Assembly (NCBI GenBank): GCA_964501075.1
Contig: CAZCRE010000074.1
Coordinates: 1-6,461 of the forward strand
Source: CAZCRE01 sp964501075
GTDB taxonomy: Archaea > Thermoproteota > Bathyarchaeia > Bathyarchaeales > Bathycorpusculaceae
Direction: 5' to 3'
DNA length: 6,461 bases
How positions within the stretch are numbered: the stretch's first letter is position 1; the number at the start of each line of letters is the position of its first letter. A model generated the notes under the pieces. It ran no database searches. It was given only the letters and a program-made list of their open reading frames with translations, and was not told the origin of the DNA. Both the position numbers and the translations under genes were made by a program. Positions 1 to 5,152 of the stretch are shown here, piece by piece.

Positions 1-2
1 TA

Positions 3-599
3 GGTTTCAGCGGGGATGCAGACTGCTACGATGAAGGCTGGGATCACTTCTGTCATGCCATCCGAAGAAACATGGACTTGACTCTGATCGTTCACAACAA
101 CATGATCCTAGGCTTAACCACAGGACAGACCACAGCAACGAGTCAAACAGGCTTCAAGACAAAATCCACTCCTTTCGGAGCAATAGCCACGCCACTAAAC
201 CCGATTGCTCATGCCCTCATTAGCAACGGAACATTTGTCGCCCGAGGCTTTGCAGGAGACCCCAAACACCTTACGAGCCTAATTGTAGAAGCTATGAAAC
301 ACAAGGGATTCAACTACATTGACGTTTTCCAACCCTGTGTCACGTTCAACTACCTCAACACATACGAATGGTTCCGCCAGCGAGTCTACAAACTTGAAGA
401 AACTGGACACGACGCCAACAACAAAACAGAAGCCCTCGAAAAAAGCTTCGAATGGGGCGACAAAATACCCATAGGAATATTCTACAAGGAGGAACGCCCA
501 GCTTATCACGAAAATCTTCCGCAGTTGAAAGGCGTTCCGCTGACGAAGATGCCCATAGACAACGTAGACGTAAGCTCAATCATCGAATCGATGAAATGA
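3..599 (+). CDS. 2-oxoacid:ferredoxin oxidoreductase, beta subunit (5' end cut off)
   Basis: C-terminal 198 residues of the thiamine-diphosphate (TPP) subunit of a 2-oxoacid:ferredoxin oxidoreductase, a cytoplasmic enzyme that oxidatively decarboxylates a 2-oxoacid to an acyl-CoA and reduces ferredoxin. The frame is open to the left edge, so the first in-frame ATG (72) is internal. The visible part begins in the TPP/Mg site: GDAD at residues 4-7, then HFCHAIRRN, then IVHNN and LGLTTGQTTATS. GFAGD and the family-typical DVFQPCVTFN follow, with NTYEWFRQRVYKL further on. The first motif is GDAD instead of the usual GDGD, which I believe is tolerated in this archaeal branch. The N-terminal [4Fe-4S] cysteines and the alpha subunit would lie upstream, outside the window. 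The substrate (pyruvate, 2-oxoglutarate or a branched-chain oxoacid) cannot be read from this part, so I give no por/kor/vor symbol. The family call is firm. Confidence 0.93.
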   Translation, partial: GFSGDADCYDEGWDHFCHAIRRNMDLTLIVHNNMILGLTTGQTTATSQTGFKTKSTPFGAIATPLNPIAHALISNGTFVARGFAGDPKHLTSLIVEAMKHKGFNYIDVFQPCVTFNYLNTYEWFRQRVYKLEETGHDANNKTEALEKSFEWGDKIPIGIFYKEERPAYHENLPQLKGVPLTKMPIDNVDVSSIIESMK

Positions 600-620
600 A
601 AAAACATAAAATACACTGAC

Positions 621-630
621 GATTAAAAGG
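621..630 (+). promoter_or_regulatory. Probable TATA box of the superoxide dismutase gene
   Basis: The AT-rich core TTAAAA (623-628) sits about 22 bp before the sod ATG (647). At the usual archaeal TATA-to-start distance, transcription would begin at or almost at the ATG, giving a leaderless mRNA. This fits the absence of a clear Shine-Dalgarno sequence before this gene. A second AT-rich patch, ATAAAATA at 606-613, is the alternative. Confidence 0.45.
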
Positions 631-646
631 TTTACTCGGGATAAAC

Positions 647-1261
647 ATGGAAGAAAAACTTTACAGTTTGCCACAACTGAAATACATCTACAGCGAACTG
701 GCGCCATACATGTCAGAGCAGCAGCTAACGATACACCATCAAAAACACCATCAAGCATACGTCAACGGCGCAAACGCGATACTGCAAAAACTAGACAAAG
801 CGCGAAAAGAAAACGCCGAATTGGACATCAAATCCACCCTGAAGGAATTGTCCTTTAACATAGGAGGACATCTGCTACATTCATCATTCTGGGGGAATTT
901 GGCACCGCCAAACAAAGGCGGCGGCGGAAAACCCGGCGGAACCCTAGGCACCGCTTTGGATAGAGAGTTCGGCAGCTTTGACCGATTCAAAAAGGAATTC
1001 TCTCAAGCAGCTTCAAGCGTAGAGGGCTCCGGCTGGGCCGCACTGACCTTGTGCAGGCAGACGGGCAGACCGATAATAATGCAAGTCGAAAAACACAACA
1101 CAAACGTTTACCCAACATTCAGAATCCTAATGGTTCTAGACGTCTTTGAACACGCATACTACCTAGACTACAAGAATGACAGAGGAAAGTTCGTCGAAGC
1201 GTTCTGGAACATCGTCAACTGGGACGAAATAGGAAAAAGGCTTGAACAAGCGCTAAAGTAG
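647..1261 (+). CDS. sod: Fe/Mn-family superoxide dismutase
   Basis: Cytoplasmic superoxide dismutase (204 aa, normal family length) that converts superoxide to O2 and H2O2. The N-terminal helical hairpin carries TIHHQKHHQAYVN, and the C-terminal domain carries the signature DVFEHAYYLDY. Aligned by eye with E. coli MnSOD, the metal ligands are H30, H78 (in GGHLLHSSFW), D165 and H169, and the gateway tyrosine is Y38. The second-sphere position that is Gln146 in E. coli MnSOD is H150 here (VEKHN, exactly 15 residues before ligand D165). This is the arrangement in mycobacterial FeSOD (His145), so iron or cambialistic use is more likely than strict manganese. The 91-98 loop is glycine-rich, as in other archaeal SODs. 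A TATA-like box upstream and a T-rich tract downstream suggest a monocistronic unit. Confidence 0.97.
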   Translation: MEEKLYSLPQLKYIYSELAPYMSEQQLTIHHQKHHQAYVNGANAILQKLDKARKENAELDIKSTLKELSFNIGGHLLHSSFWGNLAPPNKGGGGKPGGTLGTALDREFGSFDRFKKEFSQAASSVEGSGWAALTLCRQTGRPIIMQVEKHNTNVYPTFRILMVLDVFEHAYYLDYKNDRGKFVEAFWNIVNWDEIGKRLEQALK

Positions 1262-1270
1262 CACCGCACC

Positions 1271-1288
1271 CCATTTTCCATTTTTTCG
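1271..1288 (+). terminator. T-rich transcription terminator after sod
   Basis: Two T runs (1274-1277 and TTTTTT at 1281-1286) lie 10-25 bp after the sod stop. There is no GC-rich hairpin, which matches oligo-T termination in archaea. The next gene has its own promoter. Confidence 0.5.
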
Positions 1289-1328
1289 TAATAGAACCCA
1301 TTTTGGTCACAGATGCCGACGCTGCAAC

Positions 1329-1343
1329 TAAATAATTATATTA
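1329..1343 (+). promoter_or_regulatory. TATA box of the glutaredoxin / FDR operon
   Basis: A strongly AT-rich stretch, AAATAATTATATTA, is centred near 1337. Transcription would start near 1362, leaving a leader of about 20 nt that contains GAGG (1368-1371) before the ATG at 1382. The box lies downstream of an in-frame ATG at 1313, which argues against that codon as the start. Confidence 0.55.
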
Positions 1344-1381
1344 CCCAGCAGTCAATAATTCACTCAAGAGGCAAGCCAGAG

Positions 1382-1666
1382 ATGAAGATAGAAAAAGTTC
1401 AAGGAAAAAACAGCAAACACAAAGTCTTCATGTACGCACTCAGCACATGCGCATGGTGCAGAATGACGAAACAATACTTGAAAGACAACGAAGTCCAATT
1501 TGAGTACGTTGATGTTGACAAGTGTAGCGATGAAGACCTTGAGAAGATCAGGGAGGACATCCTAAGCAAGGGAGGAAGCTTGAGTTACCCGGTGATAATA
1601 GTCAATGACAAGATCTTGATAAACGGCTTCCGCAAGGACAGGATCAAGGAGACCCTAGGAATTTGA
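1382..1666 (+). CDS. Glutaredoxin-like redox protein (CAWC active site)
   Basis: Small cytoplasmic thioredoxin-fold protein (94 aa), glutaredoxin branch. After the first beta strand (KVFMYALS) it has the redox motif T-C-A-W-C at C23-C26, then KQYL and the strand FEYVDVDKC. The cis-proline is P70 in SYPVIIVND, and NGF precedes the C-terminal helix. I start at ATG 1382, not the in-frame ATG at 1313. The extra 23 residues look unrelated to the fold, the TATA box lies between the two ATGs, and GAGG precedes 1382 at about 10 nt. The stop TGA overlaps the TTG start of the next gene (TTGA, 1663-1666), so the two are co-translated. Archaeal FTR-like enzymes are often called ferredoxin:glutaredoxin reductases, so this protein is probably the disulfide partner of the downstream reductase. 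That pairing is inference from context. Confidence 0.88.
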   Translation: MKIEKVQGKNSKHKVFMYALSTCAWCRMTKQYLKDNEVQFEYVDVDKCSDEDLEKIREDILSKGGSLSYPVIIVNDKILINGFRKDRIKETLGI

Positions 1667-2208
1667 CCACATTGGAAAAAGTGCGGCAGAGAGCTGAATC
1701 TGACGCAAAAACTTATGGCTATTACCTGAACCCAGATCCCAAGTTTTTACAGGATCTTCTGGAAGGACTCAAAAGCAACGAGGAACGTTTCGGCTATCCA
1801 GCATGCCCATGTCGGCTCGCATCTGGGAAACTGGAGATCGACCGAGACATAATATGCCCATGCGACTATCGAGACCCAGACGTTGCCGAGTTTGGAGCAT
1901 GTTACTGCGCCTTGTACGTTAGGAAAGACGTGTCTGAAGGAAAGATCCCTGTGCAACCAGTGCCGGAACGCAGACCGCTGGAAAAACAGACTAGATCCTA
2001 TTCAGTCAGCCCTGATACTCAGCCCGAAAAGAAGACGGGAATTGCGTCCGCCGCGAAGCAACCATCCGAAATCAAGAAGAAACTGTGGTATTGCAAACAA
2101 TGCGGATATGTGGTGTACAGGGAAGACCCACCCTACATTTGCCCGATATGCAAAGCGAAAAGAGAGATGTTTGCAGAGATATTGATACGCGTAGAAGACG
2201 TTGGATAG
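1663..2208 (+). CDS. Ferredoxin:disulfide (glutaredoxin/thioredoxin) reductase catalytic subunit fused to rubredoxin
   Basis: A 181-aa two-domain protein. Residues 1-100 are an FTR-type catalytic subunit, which uses ferredoxin electrons one at a time through a [4Fe-4S] cluster to reduce a protein disulfide. It has CPC (48-50), CPC (65-67) and CYC (80-82). By comparison with cyanobacterial FTR, C48, C65, C67 and C80 bind the cluster, while C50 and C82 form the active disulfide. The plant and cyanobacterial CHC is CYC here, Tyr for His, which I recall as common in archaeal members. A polar P/K/Q/S-rich linker (about 101-138) leads to a rubredoxin-like domain with CKQCGYVVY (C144, C147) and CPIC (C160, C163), of the rubrerythrin-tail type that binds one Fe. 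No variable FTR subunit is seen. The TTG start at 1663 overlaps the preceding stop by 4 nt, with AAGGAG at 1646-1651. TTG 1672 or GTG 1681 are weaker alternatives. Confidence 0.92.
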   Translation: MTTLEKVRQRAESDAKTYGYYLNPDPKFLQDLLEGLKSNEERFGYPACPCRLASGKLEIDRDIICPCDYRDPDVAEFGACYCALYVRKDVSEGKIPVQPVPERRPLEKQTRSYSVSPDTQPEKKTGIASAAKQPSEIKKKLWYCKQCGYVVYREDPPYICPICKAKREMFAEILIRVEDVG

Positions 2209-2214
2209 ACATAG

Positions 2215-2364
2215 TCAGCGAGTTACCTTAATTCCAAGTTCCTTCCAATCTTTCTTGACCCCACGCAAAGAAGTGACTGCGCCCACGATTGTACCGCTCA
2301 GAATCTTTGATACAAACTCGTTCAGCTCTATCTCTCCACCATCAACCAGAAGCTTGATACCCAT
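2215..2364 (-). CDS. Small conserved-looking protein of unknown function (49 aa)
   Basis: The minus strand encodes 49 residues: ATG at 2364, TGA ending at 2215, composition MGIKLLVDGGEIELNEFV followed by SKILSGTIVGAVTSLRGV and a K/W-containing tail. I do not know its function. The gene is convincing because a near-perfect archaeal Shine-Dalgarno, GAGGTGAT, lies 4 nt before the ATG (2376-2369 on this strand). It also fits exactly between its neighbours: its stop is 6 bp from the convergent reductase stop, and it is divergent from nth. The N-terminal strand-turn-strand plus helix pattern (KLLVDGGEIELNEFVSKIL) resembles a small archaeal family I recall only as hypothetical. There is no signal peptide, membrane segment or cysteine. 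It is probably a small soluble, possibly nucleic-acid- or protein-binding factor, but that is a guess. An opposite-strand 61-aa frame (2201-2386) is rejected. Confidence 0.8.
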   Translation of the reverse strand: MGIKLLVDGGEIELNEFVSKILSGTIVGAVTSLRGVKKDWKELGIKVTR

Positions 2365-2368
2365 TCTG

Positions 2369-2376
2369 ATCACCTC
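2369..2376 (-). promoter_or_regulatory. Strong Shine-Dalgarno of the 49-aa gene
   Basis: On the minus strand this reads GAGGTGAT, complementary to the archaeal 16S 3' end and spaced 4 nt from the ATG at 2364. It is the strongest ribosome binding site in the window and the main evidence that the small gene is real. Confidence 0.8.
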
Positions 2377-2400
2377 AAAGCAATGACTGAGCTGGAAAAG

Positions 2401-2427
2401 TAAAAGCTTTTTCTATAGGGTATTAAG
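2401..2427. promoter_or_regulatory. Divergent promoter region between the 49-aa gene and nth
   Basis: This AT-rich core of the 96-bp divergent gap contains a perfect palindrome AAAAGCTTTT (2402-2411). TATAGAAA, read on the minus strand from 2417 to 2410, could serve the small gene with a start near 2390. CTATAGGG (2413-2420) or TATTAA (2421-2426) on the plus strand could serve nth with a start near 2441-2450. The two promoters would overlap, so divergent transcription could be mutually influenced. The palindrome might be an operator, but one short palindrome in AT-rich DNA is weak evidence. Confidence 0.4.
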
Positions 2428-2460
2428 GAAGAACGTGAGACTACGCGTGGAGACACTAAC

Positions 2461-3123
2461 TTGAAACAACCACAGAACACTAACAGCGACGACCAAAACA
2501 GAACACTAAAGATCATAGAGCTACTGGAAAAAGAGCACAGAGACGCAAAGATCGCCCTAAACCATACTAATCCATTAGAGCTCTTGATCGCAACGATTCT
2601 CTCTGCACAGTGCACGGACGAGAGAGTGAATATAGTAACAAAAACCCTTTTCAAAAAATACAGGAGTATCGAAGACTATGCCGGAGCAGATTTGAAGGAA
2701 CTTGAACAGGACATAAGGTCAACAGGCTTTTACAGGAACAAAGCTAGAAACATCAAGAAATGCTGCCAAATGATCTTGGATAAGTTCGGTTCGCAAGTGC
2801 CGAAAACAATGGAAGAGATCCTTGAATTGCCAGGGGTAGCCAGAAAAACAGCTAATATCGTATTGTCAAACGCGTATGGAGTTGTTGAAGGAATAGCCGT
2901 CGACACGCACGTTCGCAGGCTTTCAAGAAGACTTGGGCTTACAGCAAACGACAATCCGGATAAAATAGAACAGGACCTGATGAAACTGGTTCCAAAAAGC
3001 AAGTGGATGAGATTCACGGAATTGCTGATTTTTCATGGAAGGAAAACATGCACTGCAAAGAGACCAAAGTGCGAAACGTGCGTTGTGAACAAGCTCTGCC
3101 CATCAGCCTTCACTTTTGGATGA
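2461..3123 (+). CDS. nth: Endonuclease III, DNA glycosylase/AP lyase
   Basis: Base-excision repair enzyme (220 aa) that removes oxidised pyrimidines and cleaves the abasic site. The HhH-GPD core is complete. LLIATILSAQCTDERV is the typical N-terminal helix. The helix-hairpin-helix is LPGVARKTANIVL with catalytic lysine K129, and VDTHV carries catalytic aspartate D148. The C-terminal [4Fe-4S] loop has the exact C-x6-C-x2-C-x5-C spacing (C197, C204, C207, C213). Presence of both K and D indicates a bifunctional glycosylase/lyase. The start is TTG at 2461, with GGAG at 2449-2452 (8 nt away). The first about 12 residues are polar and likely disordered. No in-frame ATG lies nearby. Its place beside sod and disulfide reductases fits a role against oxidative DNA damage, which is inference from context. 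Confidence 0.96.
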   Translation: MKQPQNTNSDDQNRTLKIIELLEKEHRDAKIALNHTNPLELLIATILSAQCTDERVNIVTKTLFKKYRSIEDYAGADLKELEQDIRSTGFYRNKARNIKKCCQMILDKFGSQVPKTMEEILELPGVARKTANIVLSNAYGVVEGIAVDTHVRRLSRRLGLTANDNPDKIEQDLMKLVPKSKWMRFTELLIFHGRKTCTAKRPKCETCVVNKLCPSAFTFG

Positions 3124-3137
3124 AATTCTGGCAAAAA

Positions 3138-3147
3138 TCATTTTAAG
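3138..3147 (+). promoter_or_regulatory. TATA box of the FMN reductase gene
   Basis: TTTTAA (3141-3146) in the 48-bp gap after nth lies about 28 bp before the ATG at 3172, and no Shine-Dalgarno is visible. The spacing predicts a leaderless or nearly leaderless mRNA, separate from nth. Confidence 0.5.
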
Positions 3148-3171
3148 CCTCATCAATGACACATTCAGACT

Positions 3172-3729
3172 ATGGGCAAAATCATCGTCCTAGGTTTTGT
3201 TGGCAGCCTAAGAAAAGACTCCTACAACAAGGCAATACTGCGAGCAGCTGTTGAGCTGGCGCCGGAAAAGATGCGGATCAAAGTTTTTGACCTCGAAGGA
3301 ATACCCCCATTCAACCAAGAACTAGAATCACAACCCCCAAAGAGAGTCAAAGAGTTTAAAGCAAAAGTCAAGGCAGCGGACGCGATTCTGGTCGCTACGC
3401 CAGAGTACAATTACTCGATACCAGAAGTCCTAAAGAACGCGATTGATTGGGCTTCGAGACCACACAGTGACAACGCGTTCGAGAACAAGCCGGTAGCTAT
3501 CATGAGCGCGTCTGGTGGAATGCTTGGCGGCGCGAGAGCTCAATATCATCTTAGACAGACTTTTGTTTTCCTTAACATGTACCCAATCAATAAGCCAGAA
3601 GTGATCGTGCCGTTCGTTGACGAGAAGATCGATGGAAAAGGCAGGGTCGTGGACGAGAAAACTAGAAAGAAAATAAAGGAACTACTTGAAGCCTTGGTCA
3701 CTTGGACTGAGAAACTCTGCGGCAATTGA
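3172..3729 (+). CDS. NAD(P)H-dependent FMN reductase / quinone reductase (flavodoxin-like)
   Basis: A 185-aa cytoplasmic flavoprotein of the NADPH-dependent FMN reductase family (ChrR/YieF/ArsH-SsuE superfamily). The FMN phosphate loop GSLRKDSYN (residues 11-19) directly follows strand beta-1. TPEYNYSIPEVLKNAIDW (76-93) is the family hallmark that contacts the isoalloxazine ring and forms the dimer interface. SASGGMLGGARAQYHLRQ (about 112-129) is the third conserved block. Such enzymes reduce FMN, quinones, chromate or azo dyes with NAD(P)H, often by two-electron transfer that avoids semiquinone and superoxide formation. The true substrate cannot be told from sequence. The ATG start has a TATA-like box about 28 bp upstream. 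The neighbouring genes support a redox-defence role, but that is contextual. Confidence 0.92.
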   Translation: MGKIIVLGFVGSLRKDSYNKAILRAAVELAPEKMRIKVFDLEGIPPFNQELESQPPKRVKEFKAKVKAADAILVATPEYNYSIPEVLKNAIDWASRPHSDNAFENKPVAIMSASGGMLGGARAQYHLRQTFVFLNMYPINKPEVIVPFVDEKIDGKGRVVDEKTRKKIKELLEALVTWTEKLCGN

Positions 3730-3758
3730 AGAATGCATAACTGTTATTAGTTCGTCCC

Positions 3759-3769
3759 CATATTTTAGC
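3759..3769 (+). promoter_or_regulatory. Probable TATA box of the wHTH-VIT gene
   Basis: CATATTTTAG is centred about 30 bp before the TTG start at 3794, giving a predicted transcription start near 3789. GTGATC at 3781-3786 could act as a Shine-Dalgarno, but only if transcription starts slightly further upstream. Confidence 0.45.
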
Positions 3770-3793
3770 GAGCGACTGGTGTGATCGGGTCGA

Positions 3794-4636
3794 TTGTCGC
3801 TTGAAATCCAAGAACTGCTGGATGTAATAAGAGTAATTGTTCTGATAGACCTCAGCAAAGGAAACGCAATGGAGAAGTCTTCACTCAAAAGCAAGATCGA
3901 CAAGATCTGCACAGGCCACATGTGCGTCGAAACGAGCGACTTGGATAACGCCTTGAAGGAGATGGTCAGTGAAGGGTTAGTCTCGTACAAGAATGAGGGC
4001 GTTCAACTTACTGAACAAGGCCTCAAGCTCGGCAAAGAATGGCAAAGCTTGCTTATGAAAAAAGAACCCATAATTGAGGTCGTAGCGGGCTTAGTTGACG
4101 GTTCCATCACTGGACTGGTGGTGACTCTATCGGCCTTCATAGCAAACCTAGGCTTCAAAGCCGCAGCCTTCGCAGCTTTCTTGTCATTAGCCGCCGTCTC
4201 AATAACGAACTTCTCCAGCTTCTTGCTCGGCGGAATAACCGAGGATTTAGCAGACATGCTGACTCTTCAGACTCTCATAGACTACAGCTTAAGTGACATC
4301 CCAGACAAGACTGAACGTGACAAGTCATTGCTACTGGTCAAACAGCTATTCACTGTCTTGCATAAGGAGATAAGCAGGTCGAATCTGTACGCGGCAGTGA
4401 TCTGCAGCACAACCACTTTTCTGGCTGGCGCGATACCTATAGTAGGTTTCTTTGTATTGCCAAGACCATACAACCTTACCCTGTCCCTCACGATAGTTGC
4501 AGTAGTCACCGGAATCTTCCTTGTGCGCTATCGCTCCAAGAGAACAAAAGTACATTGGAAAATAACACTACTCGAAACAGTTGCAATAATAATGGTTGCA
4601 ACCATTGCGTCGCTTGTAATGGGCGGCATCTCTTAG
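3794..4636 (+). CDS. Winged-helix domain fused to VIT1/CCC1-like membrane protein
   Basis: A 280-aa two-part protein. Residues 2-88 look like a cytoplasmic winged helix-turn-helix: a first helix, then LDNALKEMVSEGLV as the recognition-helix region, a wing, and LTEQGLKLGKEW as the closing helix. Inside it is C39-x2-H42-x-C44, a possible metal or redox site. Residues 92-280 form five predicted membrane segments (about 93-119, 121-148, 197-222, 227-245, 255-278) in the VIT1/CCC1 layout. VAGLVDGSITGL opens TM1 with the conserved Asp (D102), FLLGGITED ends TM2, and a charged loop (149-196) separates TM2 from TM3. The ExxE repeats of the plant VIT1 metal-binding loop are absent, so it resembles the archaeal VIT-like branch (TIGR00267 type, from memory). 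Iron or manganese transport is plausible but unproven. Start TTG 3794: an in-frame TGA at 3782 limits any extension. Confidence 0.8.
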   Translation: MSLEIQELLDVIRVIVLIDLSKGNAMEKSSLKSKIDKICTGHMCVETSDLDNALKEMVSEGLVSYKNEGVQLTEQGLKLGKEWQSLLMKKEPIIEVVAGLVDGSITGLVVTLSAFIANLGFKAAAFAAFLSLAAVSITNFSSFLLGGITEDLADMLTLQTLIDYSLSDIPDKTERDKSLLLVKQLFTVLHKEISRSNLYAAVICSTTTFLAGAIPIVGFFVLPRPYNLTLSLTIVAVVTGIFLVRYRSKRTKVHWKITLLETVAIIMVATIASLVMGGIS

Positions 4637-4654
4637 GATCAACATAATCGTATT

Positions 4655-4672
4655 GAAAGAAAAGGAAAAAGG
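4655..4672 (-). terminator. T-rich terminator of the CoA-binding protein gene
   Basis: On the minus strand this reads as three T runs separated by C (CCTTTTTCCTTTTCTTTC), beginning 23 bp after the stop at 4695. It is a typical archaeal oligo-T/pyrimidine termination tract in the 58-bp gap between convergent genes. The plus-strand gene ending at 4636 has no comparably strong tract. Confidence 0.5.
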
Positions 4673-4694
4673 CAACTGTTTTGAAATCTCGTTC

Positions 4695-5126
4695 TCAGGC
4701 TTTGGTTATTCTCTGATGCTCTTTCATCATGCACCTATTCATAATCACGGTCAATCCTGCATTTCTCGCGGTTCCAGCAGCTTGTTCATTGACTATGCCG
4801 ATCTGCATCCATACCACGTAAGGCACGCCATATGACTGCTTTAGCGTAACGGCTTGATCCACTATTGAAGGCACCTCCGCAGCGGGTCTGAAAATGTCAA
4901 TGATCTCCACTGTTTTCTGAATTTCCGTGGGCATTTCAAGAAGGCTTTTGTAGCATTTCTCTCCTAAGACCTCATTCACAAAAGGGTTTACGGGTACTAT
5001 TCGAAAACCATGATTCTTCAGGTACTCAGCAACTCGATAACTGTCCTTCGATGAATCACGCGACAGCCCCACAACAGCCACGATTCTGTATCTCCTCAGA
5101 GTCTCTTCCACATCTTCCTTGCTCAC
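4695..5126 (-). CDS. CoA-binding domain protein (YccU-like)
   Basis: A single-domain Rossmann protein (143 aa) of the CoA-binding family related to E. coli YccU and the N-terminal domain of succinyl-CoA synthetase alpha. Near the N-terminus it has VAVVGLSRD and SYRVAEYLKNHGFRIVPVNP, then VEIIDIFRPAAEVPSIVDQA and YVVWMQIGIVNE, ending in the family-typical NRCMMKEHQRI. The biochemical role of these stand-alone proteins is not established; CoA binding is the family inference. I choose GTG 5126 as start because GGAGG (5139-5135) precedes it with 8 nt spacing, and the resulting MSKEDVEETLRRYR matches the family's usual N-terminus. An upstream in-frame GTG at 5141 (148 aa) would place the Shine-Dalgarno inside the gene. 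It follows the thioredoxin gene by 26 bp and is probably co-transcribed with it. Confidence 0.9.
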   Translation of the reverse strand: MSKEDVEETLRRYRIVAVVGLSRDSSKDSYRVAEYLKNHGFRIVPVNPFVNEVLGEKCYKSLLEMPTEIQKTVEIIDIFRPAAEVPSIVDQAVTLKQSYGVPYVVWMQIGIVNEQAAGTARNAGLTVIMNRCMMKEHQRITKA

Positions 5127-5152
5127 CTTCTCAGCCTCCACAGATTGATCAA

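Noticed and set aside
1883..2185. 100-aa plus-strand frame inside the reductase-rubredoxin gene
   Set aside because: It is an out-of-frame shadow: the reductase frame has all the conserved cysteines here, and this frame is R/K/N/P-rich without motifs.
2201..2386. 61-aa plus-strand frame in the gap between the reductase and nth
   Set aside because: It is antisense to the 49-aa minus-strand gene, which has an excellent ribosome binding site. Its own composition (S/P/I/T-rich) is not protein-family-like, and it overlaps the reductase end.
3682..3990. 102-aa minus-strand frame across the FMN reductase end and the VIT-like start
   Set aside because: It is serine/isoleucine-rich antisense sequence of two recognisable plus-strand genes.
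4653..4835. 60-aa plus-strand frame after the VIT-like gene
   Set aside because: It is antisense to the conserved C-terminus of the CoA-binding protein and has no family resemblance.
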